DNA of 64,000 nucleotides. Origin: an uncultured Paracoccaceae bacterium. Its GTDB lineage: Bacteria > Pseudomonadota > Alphaproteobacteria > Rhodobacterales > Rhodobacteraceae. Below the pieces are notes generated by a model. The model was not told the origin of the DNA, ran no database searches, and worked only from the letters and a program-made list of their open reading frames with translations. This document shows positions 54,466-61,958 of the stretch, one piece after another (positions within the stretch are counted from its first letter, which is position 1; every line of letters begins with the position of its first letter). The position numbers and the translations under genes were made by a program. The stretch is taken from NCBI GenBank assembly GCA_947503765.1, contig CANNFA010000002.1, positions 616,501 to 680,500 of the forward strand, read 5' to 3'.

Positions 54466-55857
54466 ATGACAACGACACGGCGCGACTTTCTGCGATCTGC
54501 CGCAGCGGCGGGATTGGGCGCAGCCTTGCCGCTCAGGGCGCTGGCCGAAGACGGCTTTGCCGCCCTCACCGCGCGGGCGGCACGGCTGCAATTGCTGCCC
54601 GACAGTTATCCGCCGACCGAAATCTGGGGATATGACAGCACCATCCCCGGGCCGGAAATCCGCGTGAAACAGGGTGAGCGGGTGCGCCGGCGCTTTGCCA
54701 ACGCCCTGCCGCAGGACAGTTCGGTCCATTGGCACGGCATCCGGATCGACAACGCGATGGACGGCGTTGCGGGCGTGACGCAGGCGCCTGTCGCGCCCGG
54801 TGACAGCTTCGACTACGATTTCGCCGCGCCGGATGCCGGCACCTACTGGTACCACGCGCATAACCGGTCGTGGGAACAGGTGGCGCGCGGTCTGCACGGG
54901 CCGCTCATCGTCGAAGAGGCCGAGGCCCCCGATGTCGACCGCGAAGAGGTCCTGGTTCTGGATGACTGGTTGCTGAACCCCGAGAGCGGCCAGATCGACG
55001 ACAGTTTCGACCATCCGATGATGATGAGCCATGGCGGCCGGATCGGAAATTACATCACCACGAACGGGCGCTACAACCTGTCGCTGCCCGCGCGCCGACA
55101 CGAGCGGCTGCGGCTGCGCCTGATTAATGCCTCCAACGCGCGGATCTTTCCGCTGAAACTGTCCGGGCTGGCGGGCTGGATCGTCGCCCTCGACGGGATG
55201 CCGCTTGCCGCGCCCTCGCCGGTGGAGGACGTTCTTGTCCTCGGCCCCGCGCAGCGCGCTGATCTGATCGTGGACGTTCTGGCGCAAGAGGGGGAAGACG
55301 CGGATCTTGTCCATGTCGACGACCCCGATGCTTTTTCGCAGGTCGTGTTCCCGGTATCCGGCACGGCCAGCCAGTCGCGGCGGGCACCGCCTGCGGCCTT
55401 GCCGCCCAACCCGAACATGAACATGCCCGATCTGGCCGGGGCGACGCCGCTGCGTCTCGTCATGTCGGGCGGCGCCATGGGACGCATGCAATCGGCCATC
55501 CTGAACGGTGAACGCAAGGGGTTCCGCGAGCTTGCGGCCTCGGGCTATTTCTGGGCGTTCAACGACATGGCGGACATGACCGAAACGCCATTGGCCGATC
55601 TGAGCATGGGCGAGCCTGTGCGCTTGGAGATCGTCAACGACACCGTCTTTCCGCACGCCATGCACCTGCACGGCATGCATTTCCGCGAGGTGTCCGATAA
55701 AGGCGAATTCGGCCCCCTGCGGGATACGATCGTGATGGGCGGCGGCGAGACGCGCGAGATCGCCTTTACTGCGGACAATCCCGGCGACTGGCTGTTCCAC
55801 TGCCACATGCTCAGCCATGCGCCTTCGGGCATGATGACATGGCTTCGGGTGACGTGA
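54466..55857 (+). CDS. Multicopper oxidase, Tat-exported
   Basis: A 463-aa three-cupredoxin-domain oxidase with a Tat leader (TTTRRDFLRSAAAAGLG). All copper ligands are present: VHWHGIRID, YWYHAHNRS, HAMHLHGMHF and LFHCHMLSHAPSGMM, giving one type 1 and one trinuclear site with Met as the axial ligand. The closest type is CueO/SufI-like periplasmic oxidase. It probably oxidises Cu(I) or small reductants in metal defence, in line with its Met-rich neighbours. Confidence 0.93.
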   Translation: MTTTRRDFLRSAAAAGLGAALPLRALAEDGFAALTARAARLQLLPDSYPPTEIWGYDSTIPGPEIRVKQGERVRRRFANALPQDSSVHWHGIRIDNAMDGVAGVTQAPVAPGDSFDYDFAAPDAGTYWYHAHNRSWEQVARGLHGPLIVEEAEAPDVDREEVLVLDDWLLNPESGQIDDSFDHPMMMSHGGRIGNYITTNGRYNLSLPARRHERLRLRLINASNARIFPLKLSGLAGWIVALDGMPLAAPSPVEDVLVLGPAQRADLIVDVLAQEGEDADLVHVDDPDAFSQVVFPVSGTASQSRRAPPAALPPNPNMNMPDLAGATPLRLVMSGGAMGRMQSAILNGERKGFRELAASGYFWAFNDMADMTETPLADLSMGEPVRLEIVNDTVFPHAMHLHGMHFREVSDKGEFGPLRDTIVMGGGETREIAFTADNPGDWLFHCHMLSHAPSGMMTWLRVT

Positions 55858-56064
55858 GGTTGGCTTTGCGCGGGTTCTGATCGCGGTATTCCCGGGCGTC
55901 GGACCGGGGCATTCCGGGATATTCGGACACACGGCGAAGTTTGCCTGGAAACGCTGGGCCTTGCGGGCGGGAGACATGGCCTGCGATACCCTTTCGGAGC
56001 ATCGGGGATCAGCCGCATGAGCCTGACGCGGTGCCATGCCGGGGAGGGTGCCGGCGGTTCCGCC

Positions 56065-57057
56065 TCAGGCCGAGTGTCGGATAACGAATTGTGCCGGCAC
56101 CACCGCCCGGCCGGGGCGGCCCGTATCCGCCAGCATCCCTGCCGCGCGCTCTGCAATGGCGTCGGCCGACAGCCCGATGGTCGTGATGCCGCCGCATATC
56201 CACCGATAGAAGCTGGGGTCTCCGTATCCCACGAAGGCCAGATCGCCGGGAAACCGCACCCCCCGCCGCAGGCACAAATCCAGCGCCCCGTTGGAAATCT
56301 CGAAGCCGCCGCAGATCACCGCGCTTGGCGGGGCGGGCAGGTCGAGCAGCCCGGCCATCTTTTCCTGTCCCATCGCGAAACCCGGCGCCCCGGTGCGCAC
56401 AAGCGCCGGGTCCTCGGGCCTGTCCAGCGCGCCGGTGGCCTTCCGAAAGGCGGCCAGCCGCGCGCGCCCCGACGACATCGAGGCGCTGGCCCCGATGAAG
56501 CCGATCCGGCGGTGCCCCTGCGCGATCAGATGCGCGGCGGCGGCGGCGATGCTGGGGCCGTCGTCGATCAGCAGCTGGCCGGCGCGGTCGTCCTCGGCGC
56601 GGGTGCGGATCAGCTCGATGATCCTGAAGTCTTCGGGAAAGGGCGGCGCATCGGGCGGCGCTTCGGGGGTCGGGACCATGAACACGGTCGATGCCTGCAA
56701 GGCCCGCAGCCGCAACAGCGACTGCCGCTCGCGGGCCGGTTCGTCATTGGTCAGGTGAATCACCAGATCGTGGTTCCGGTCGGCGCAAAGCAGGGCAAGC
56801 GTGTTGGCGACTTGCGAGTAGAATTCGTTCACCAGGTTCGGAAGCAGCAGGCCGACGATCTCGGTCGCCTCTCCGCGCATGGCGGTCGCGGCGGAATTGC
56901 GCACATAGCCAAGCTCGTGCGCGCGCCCAAGGACCTTTTCGCGGGTGGAGGGTTTGACATTCGGATGCCCGGACAGCGCCCGCGACACCGTCATGTGCGA
57001 GATGCCGAGATCCCTTGCGATGGATTTGATCGTCGCGCGCAACGGTCGTCTTTCCAC
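56065..57057 (-). CDS. LacI-family transcriptional regulator
   Basis: A sugar-responsive repressor of about 330 aa. The N-terminal HTH (ATIKSIARDLGISHMTVSRA) with hinge helix is followed by a periplasmic-binding-like effector domain (IVGLLLPNLVNEFYSQ, GHRRIGFIGASA, DLAFVGYGDPSF). Start choice lies between GTG at 57057 and TTG at 57042; both are non-ATG and both are close to purine-rich sites. It is divergent from the kinase-enolase-SDR operon, whose promoter carries a LacI-type operator. Confidence 0.9.
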   Translation of the reverse strand: MERRPLRATIKSIARDLGISHMTVSRALSGHPNVKPSTREKVLGRAHELGYVRNSAATAMRGEATEIVGLLLPNLVNEFYSQVANTLALLCADRNHDLVIHLTNDEPARERQSLLRLRALQASTVFMVPTPEAPPDAPPFPEDFRIIELIRTRAEDDRAGQLLIDDGPSIAAAAAHLIAQGHRRIGFIGASASMSSGRARLAAFRKATGALDRPEDPALVRTGAPGFAMGQEKMAGLLDLPAPPSAVICGGFEISNGALDLCLRRGVRFPGDLAFVGYGDPSFYRWICGGITTIGLSADAIAERAAGMLADTGRPGRAVVPAQFVIRHSA

Positions 57058-57135
57058 CTGCCTGCCGCCCTTTGCCTGCGAATGGCGGCCCTGGGGTGCC
57101 CGGCCGCCGATCCCGTGATCCACCCGAATTCGATC

Positions 57136-57162
57136 TTGACACACAGCGCCGTGCAGGACAAT
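57136..57162 (+). promoter_or_regulatory. Sigma70-type promoter of the kinase-enolase operon
   Basis: TTGACA (57136-57141) and GACAAT (57157-57162) are separated by 15 bp; a 16-bp reading with ACAATT is also possible. It directly abuts the LacI-type operator. Confidence 0.55.
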
Positions 57163-57176
57163 TGTTAACGTGAACA
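57163..57176. promoter_or_regulatory. LacI-family operator
   Basis: TGTTAAC-GTGAACA is a 14-bp dyad with a single mismatch to the palindromic TGTTAACGTTAACA form common for LacI-family sugar repressors in alphaproteobacteria. It lies at about the transcription start of the downstream operon, a position suited to repression. Confidence 0.75.
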
Positions 57177-57203
57177 GTCTGCGTGAACACCAGTGGGGCC
57201 GCG

Positions 57204-58208
57204 ATGCAAGGAGGACGTGCAAACGGGGATTTCGACCGTCGCTGCGCGCTTCTGCTGACCGATCTCGGGCTGTGCGACGCGGAGGCGGATATCGAGATCC
57301 GGCGGCTCAGCGGCGGGGTCGCCTCGGATATTGCGGCGGTGACCTGCGCCGGCCGAACGTTTTGTCTGAAATTCGCCCTGGCCAAGCTGGCCGTGGCCGA
57401 AGACTGGTTCGCGCCGGTCCATCGCAGCCGGGCGGAATTCGCCTGGCTGTCTTTCGCGGGATCGGTGGTGCCCGGATGCGCGCCCGCGCTGTACGGGTTT
57501 TCCGAGGCGCAGAACGGCTTTGCGATGGAGTTTCTTTCCGGCGCCGATATCCATCTGTGGAAACAGGCGCTGCTGGAGGGTGCGCCGGACCGGGGCGAGG
57601 CGCAGGCGGTGGGCGACACGCTTGGCCGCATCCATGCCGCCTCGACCGAGCCGGATTTTGACACGGCGCCGTTCGAGAATGCCGAGGATTTCGACGCGCT
57701 GCGGCTGGAGCCCTATCTGCGCTTCACAGCGACCCGGCACCCGGCGCTGGCCGAGCACCTGACGGAAATGGCCATCTGGCTCAAGGAAAGCCGGATCGCG
57801 CTGGTCCATGGCGATGTCAGCCCCAAGAACATCCTGGTCCGGGCCGGGCGGCCGGTGCTGCTGGACGCGGAATGCGCGAGCATGGGCGATCCGGCCTTCG
57901 ACGTGGCCTTCTGCCTGAACCATCTGGTGCTCAAGGCGTATCACATGCCTGACCGGCGCGAGGCCCTGCTGGGGCAGGTTTCCGCCCTCTGGTCCGCCTA
58001 TTCCCCGCATGTCGAATGGGAACGTGCCGCCGGGCTTGAAAGCCGGATCGCCATGCTGTTGCCGATGCTGATGCTGGCGCGGATCGACGGAAAATCGCCC
58101 GTGGAATACCTGGACGACGCGGCGCGGGGCAGGGTGCGCGGGCAAGCCTGCGCCCTGATCGAGCGCCCGCCCGAGAGCCTTGGTGAAGTGAAGGACCGCC
58201 TGTCATGA
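57204..58208 (+). CDS. Aminoglycoside-phosphotransferase-fold small-molecule kinase
   Basis: A 334-aa APH/choline-kinase-fold enzyme. The Brenner-type catalytic loop is LVHGDVSPKNILV and the metal site is LLDAECASMGDPAFDVAF. The N-lobe Lys is in FCLKFALAK. In this LacI-controlled operon the likely substrate is a sugar or sugar-acid hydroxyl rather than an antibiotic. The ATG at 57204 is preferred to an in-frame GTG at 57183 because the GTG would lie within about 13 bases of the predicted transcription start. It overlaps the enolase-like gene by 4 bp. Confidence 0.85.
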   Translation: MQGGRANGDFDRRCALLLTDLGLCDAEADIEIRRLSGGVASDIAAVTCAGRTFCLKFALAKLAVAEDWFAPVHRSRAEFAWLSFAGSVVPGCAPALYGFSEAQNGFAMEFLSGADIHLWKQALLEGAPDRGEAQAVGDTLGRIHAASTEPDFDTAPFENAEDFDALRLEPYLRFTATRHPALAEHLTEMAIWLKESRIALVHGDVSPKNILVRAGRPVLLDAECASMGDPAFDVAFCLNHLVLKAYHMPDRREALLGQVSALWSAYSPHVEWERAAGLESRIAMLLPMLMLARIDGKSPVEYLDDAARGRVRGQACALIERPPESLGEVKDRLS

Positions 58209-59533
58209 AGGATGCCGATATCGTGGACACTGCGATCGAAGGCCTGACCGCGCGCCGGGTCTGGGACAGTCGCGGGAACCCGACAATCGAGGTCGAGATA
58301 CGCTGTGCCTCGGGCGCCACCGGTCGGGCCATCGCCCCGGCCGGCGCGTCGCGCGGCACGCGAGAGGCGATCGACCTGCGCGACGGCGGCGACCGGCTGG
58401 GCGGGGTCGATGTGCGCCGCGCGGTGTCGGGCGTGACCGACATGATCGCGCCGCTTCTGCGGGGCCGGGATGCCGCCGATCAGGCCGGCATCGACGCGGC
58501 GCTGATCGCCTGCGACGGCACGAAGCTGAAATCGAAGCTGGGCGGCAACGCGATGGTCGCCGCCTCGCTGGCCGTCCTGCACGCGGCCGCTGCGGCAAGA
58601 GGCGTTCCGCTTTGGCGGCATGTCGCGGATCTGACGGGCCAGACGCCAAGCCTGCCCTTGCCCGAGATCCAGATCTTCGGCGGCGGCGCGCATGCCGGGC
58701 GGCGGGTGGATGTGCAGGATTTCATGGTCATGGTCCCCGGTGCAGGCAGCTTTGACGAGGTGCTGGAGGTCACCTCGGAAATCTACCGCGCGGCCGGGGC
58801 GATCATGGCCCGGAAGGGCAAGCTGGCCGGAGTCGCGGACGAGGGCGGCTGGTGGCCGTCCTTCGACAGCAACGAAGAGGCGCTTGAAACGCTGGTCGCC
58901 GCCATAGAGGCCGCGGGCGAGACGCCGGGCGAGCGCGTCGTCATCTCGCTGGACATCGCGGCGTCGGAATTCGGATCGAACGGGCGCTACCGCCTTGCGC
59001 TGGAGGATCGCGAACTGGACAGGGGCCAGTTGATCGACCTGCTGGGCCGCTGGATCGACGCCTATCCCATCGCCTCGATCGAGGATCCGCTGGCCGAGGA
59101 CGATTCCGAGGGGATGGTGGCCTTCACCGCGCTTTACGGCGACCGGTTGCAGATCATCGGCGACGATTACCTTGTGACCAACGCGGCGCTGGTGGATGCG
59201 GCGGCGGCCGCGGGCGCCTGCAACGCGGTCCTGATCAAGGTCAACCAGGCCGGGACGGTCAGCGAATCCATCGAATGCGCGGCGCGGGCGCGAAAGCACG
59301 GCTTTCGCGGCATCGTCTCGGCCCGGTCGGGCGAGACAGAGGATGTGTCGATCTCGCATCTGGCGGTGGGGCTGGGCGCCGGCCAGCTCAAGGTCGGCTC
59401 GATCACCCGGTCGGAACGGACGGCGAAATGGAACGAATGCCTGCGCATAGCGGGCGCGCTGGGGCCGGGCGCCTATGCCGGCGGCGCGGCGCTGGCGGGC
59501 ACATGGTGGGGCCGCAAAGGGGACGACACATGA
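58205..59533 (+). CDS. Enolase-superfamily paralogue with altered active site
   Basis: A 442-aa protein homologous to phosphopyruvate hydratase over its full length: RRVWDSRGNPTIEVE, LDIAASEF, SIEDPLAEDD, IIGDDYLVTN, LIKVNQAGT and the SGETED loop. Mg ligands (Asp250, Glu293, Asp320), the catalytic Lys345 and Glu213 are kept. The active-site His of SHRSGET is Ala373 (SARSGET), and the Glu of QEFM is Asp172 (QDFM). These changes suggest another substrate than 2-phosphoglycerate, perhaps a larger phosphorylated acid. It is in a LacI-regulated operon, not beside housekeeping genes. Confidence 0.88.
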   Translation: MKDADIVDTAIEGLTARRVWDSRGNPTIEVEIRCASGATGRAIAPAGASRGTREAIDLRDGGDRLGGVDVRRAVSGVTDMIAPLLRGRDAADQAGIDAALIACDGTKLKSKLGGNAMVAASLAVLHAAAAARGVPLWRHVADLTGQTPSLPLPEIQIFGGGAHAGRRVDVQDFMVMVPGAGSFDEVLEVTSEIYRAAGAIMARKGKLAGVADEGGWWPSFDSNEEALETLVAAIEAAGETPGERVVISLDIAASEFGSNGRYRLALEDRELDRGQLIDLLGRWIDAYPIASIEDPLAEDDSEGMVAFTALYGDRLQIIGDDYLVTNAALVDAAAAAGACNAVLIKVNQAGTVSESIECAARARKHGFRGIVSARSGETEDVSISHLAVGLGAGQLKVGSITRSERTAKWNECLRIAGALGPGAYAGGAALAGTWWGRKGDDT

Positions 59534-59697
59534 AACTGCTTCGCTACGGCGCGGATTGCCGGACCGCTCGCATCGCGGCCAGGGCGTGTGCCGCGCCTCG
59601 GCAATCCGTGAACCCGGGGGGCCGTATCCGCCTCGGCCTCGAAGAACCGGGCGCGCGGTGCCGGGTTGAGCCCCTGATCGCGGAGGCGACACGATGA
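59530..59697 (+). pseudogene. Short frame with FAH-like N-terminus, probable remnant
   Basis: A 55-aa frame overlapping both neighbours (ATGA at each end). It begins MKLLRYG, the typical start of fumarylacetoacetate hydrolase-family enzymes. The rest (RIAARACAAPRQ onwards) is Arg/Ala-rich with no catalytic EPE motif, and the usual 280 residues are missing. Either it is a deletion remnant that keeps translational coupling, or a genuine small protein. The FAH link rests on seven residues. Confidence 0.45.
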
Positions 59698-60443
59698 ACA
59701 GCTACGACTACAAGGGCCGCGTCGCGGTCGTCACCGGCGGCGCAAACGGTATCGGCGCGGCGGTGGCCGAACGCATGGCGGCCTCGGGTGCGCGGATCGC
59801 GATCTGGGACATGGACGTGTCGGCCCCCGACAAGCGGGTGGCGGGGCTGGCCGAAGATGCCTGCCAGATGGTGCAGGTCGATGTCAGCGATCCGGGCAGC
59901 GTGGCAGAGGCCATGGCGCAGACCGAATCCGCGTTCGGGCAGATCGACGTGCTGGTCAACAGCGCTGGGATCGCCGGGCCGACAGCCACCCTGGCCGAAT
60001 ACGACCCCGCGATGTGGCGCAAGGTGCAGGCGGTGAACCTGGATGGCACCTATCTGTGCTGCCGCGCCGTGGTGCCGGGCATGCGGGATCGGGGCTATGG
60101 CCGGATCGTCAACGTCGCCTCGATCGCGGGCAAGGAAGGCAACCCCAACGCCTCGGCCTATTCGGCGTCGAAGGCGGCGGTGATCGCGCTGACCAAGTCG
60201 CTGGGCAAGGAGCTGGCGGATGTCGATGTCGCGGTGAACTGCATCACGCCGGCCACCGCGCAGACCCGCATCCTGGAACAGGTCAGCACAGAGTTCATCG
60301 ACTACATGCGCTCCAAGATCCCGCGCGGCCGGTTCGTCACCGTCGAGGAGATCGCGAGCATGGTGCTCTGGATCGCCTCGGCCGAGAATTCGTTCACCAC
60401 CGGCGCGGTGTTCGATCTGTCCGGCGGCCGCGCAACCTATTGA
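59694..60443 (+). CDS. SDR-family dehydrogenase of the catabolic operon
   Basis: A 249-aa short-chain dehydrogenase with cofactor motif TGGANGIG, an acidic residue after strand 2 (IAIWDMD, favouring NAD), NSAGIAG and catalytic YSASK. It shares IASIAGKEGNPNASAYSASK and the terminal FDLSGGRATY with the SDR at 8 kb. The order kinase, enolase-like, FAH-like remnant, SDR suggests a route through a phosphorylated or keto-deoxy sugar acid. The reaction itself is unknown. Confidence 0.9.
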   Translation: MNSYDYKGRVAVVTGGANGIGAAVAERMAASGARIAIWDMDVSAPDKRVAGLAEDACQMVQVDVSDPGSVAEAMAQTESAFGQIDVLVNSAGIAGPTATLAEYDPAMWRKVQAVNLDGTYLCCRAVVPGMRDRGYGRIVNVASIAGKEGNPNASAYSASKAAVIALTKSLGKELADVDVAVNCITPATAQTRILEQVSTEFIDYMRSKIPRGRFVTVEEIASMVLWIASAENSFTTGAVFDLSGGRATY

Positions 60444-60677
60444 CGGGGCGGGCGCCGCTGGTCGAGGCGGTGACCCTGGCCAGCCGGATCGCGGTGATGT
60501 CAAGGGCGTGTTGCGGCAATTCACAAGCTCGTCGCCGGGTTCATGGGGTCGCCGAGGGTAAGCTTTATGGACGGGTGCGGTTGCCGAAGGCGGGATCGTC
60601 CCTGATGGCGAAGGCGCGCATGTCCTTCCCCTGCCGCCGGGCCGCGCGCGCCTCTGTGCCCGCCCGATGCCCGGCAT

Positions 60678-61559
60678 TTATCCCGGCGCCTTCAGGCTTT
60701 CGCCCAGCGCCGGTGACAGAAATTCCATGACGGCGCGGATGCGGGCGGTGTGGCGCAGGTCTTCGTGGGTCAGCAGCCACAGATCGAGGCCGAAGCTGTC
60801 GGGCAGTTCGGCCACACGGACAAGATCGGGCTTCTGGTCGGCGATGGCGCAGGGCAGGGCGGCAAGGCCGAGGCCCGCCTTGGCCAGCCGCACCGTGCAG
60901 GCGACCGAATTCGAGCGCGTGGCGGGCCGGATACCGGGCAGGAATTGCTCGAACTGGCGGGTCAGGGGCGTATGGCCGCCGTCAAGGCCGATCCAGCTAT
61001 GCTGCGCCAATTCGGTTCCGGGATGGGCGGCGCAATAATCGGGCGCGCCATAGACCGCGAACTTGAGCCGGCCGGCCCGCCGGCCTACCAGTGTTTCTGG
61101 CGGGGTATCGCCGATGCGCAGCGCGATATCGGTCTCGCGCCGCGACAGGTCCAGCGTCTCGTTGCCGACCGACACGCCGATCTCGATCCGCGGATAGGCC
61201 TCGCGGAACCGCGCGAGGTGATCGGGCAGCAGCCAGAAGGCAAGCATGTCGACCGCCGTGATCCGCACCGACCCGCTCAGCCGCAGATCCTGCCCCGTCA
61301 CCGTGCGGTTGAGCGTGGCGACGTCATCCTCGATGCACTCGACGATGCCAAGGGTTTCCTCGCCCACCGGGGTCAGCGCATAGCCGTTCGGCAAACGCTC
61401 GAATAGCCGCACGTCCAGCGTTTCCTCGAGCCCGGTAATCCGGCGGAACACCGTGGAATGGTTGACGCCAAGATGCCGCGCCGCGCCCGACAGGCTGCCC
61501 GCGCGCGCCACCGCCAGGAACACCCGCAGATCGTCCCAATTCGAAAGCCGTGCATCCAT
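60678..61559 (-). CDS. LysR-family transcriptional regulator
   Basis: A 293-aa LysR protein of the GcvA/DsdC-like single-target type. The HTH is WDDLRVFLAVARAGSLSGAA and VNHSTVFRRITGLE, followed by a two-subdomain effector region (SVRITAVDMLAFWLLPDHLA, AVYGAPDYCAAHP). The start MDARLSNWDDLR is preferred; an upstream ATG adds nine residues. It is divergent from the HMA protein gene and may regulate the HMA/ATPase pair, but no effector can be deduced. Confidence 0.88.
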   Translation of the reverse strand: MDARLSNWDDLRVFLAVARAGSLSGAARHLGVNHSTVFRRITGLEETLDVRLFERLPNGYALTPVGEETLGIVECIEDDVATLNRTVTGQDLRLSGSVRITAVDMLAFWLLPDHLARFREAYPRIEIGVSVGNETLDLSRRETDIALRIGDTPPETLVGRRAGRLKFAVYGAPDYCAAHPGTELAQHSWIGLDGGHTPLTRQFEQFLPGIRPATRSNSVACTVRLAKAGLGLAALPCAIADQKPDLVRVAELPDSFGLDLWLLTHEDLRHTARIRAVMEFLSPALGESLKAPG

Positions 61560-61655
61560 GCAAGGGCACCTTTCCGTTTTCGCCACTCCCTGTGCGCTGA
61601 GTGTGGAGCCATATTGAGGTCAGAGGCAACACCCACCCGATGAAAGGATTACGCC

Positions 61656-61886
61656 ATGACCAATACCAAGACCCGCACTCTCCTGCGCAGCGACGAGCTT
61701 TCCTGTCCCTCCTGCGTGCCCAAGATCGAAGGCGCGCTGAAGGCGCTGCCCGGCGTGCAAAAGGCCGAGGTGAAATTCGCCAGTGGGCGGATCGAGGTCG
61801 AGCATGACCCGGCGCTTGCCGATGTGGACACGCTGGTGAAGACCATCGCCAAGACCGGCTATACCGCCAAACCCTCGGCATTCTGA
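61656..61886 (+). CDS. Free heavy-metal-associated (HMA) domain protein
   Basis: A 76-aa ferredoxin-like HMA protein. The metal motif is SCPSC (CxxC at about residues 17-20), followed by VPKIEGALKALPGVQKAEV and GRIEVEHDP. Such free domains act as cytosolic metal chaperones. The P-type ATPase downstream has no N-terminal HMA domain of its own, so this protein probably delivers or senses metal for it. Confidence 0.9.
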   Translation: MTNTKTRTLLRSDELSCPSCVPKIEGALKALPGVQKAEVKFASGRIEVEHDPALADVDTLVKTIAKTGYTAKPSAF

Positions 61887-61909
61887 CCTTCCGATCATTG
61901 CGCCCGCGC

Positions 61910-61939
61910 CCCACCGCTTTCCAAGGCGGTGGGCTTTTT
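61910..61939 (+). terminator. Terminator/attenuator between HMA protein and ATPase genes
   Basis: An 8-bp stem (cccaccgc with gcggtggg), an 8-base loop and a cttttt tail lie 24 bp after the HMA stop. A fresh ribosome site (aaaggagag) follows for the ATPase. Partial read-through would make more chaperone than pump. Confidence 0.8.
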
Positions 61940-61958
61940 CCCTGAAAGGAGAGAATGA

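Noticed and set aside
57204-58208. Aminoglycoside resistance gene
   Set aside because: The fold is shared, but the operon context (LacI regulator, enolase-like, SDR) and the lack of mobile-element signs point to a metabolic kinase.
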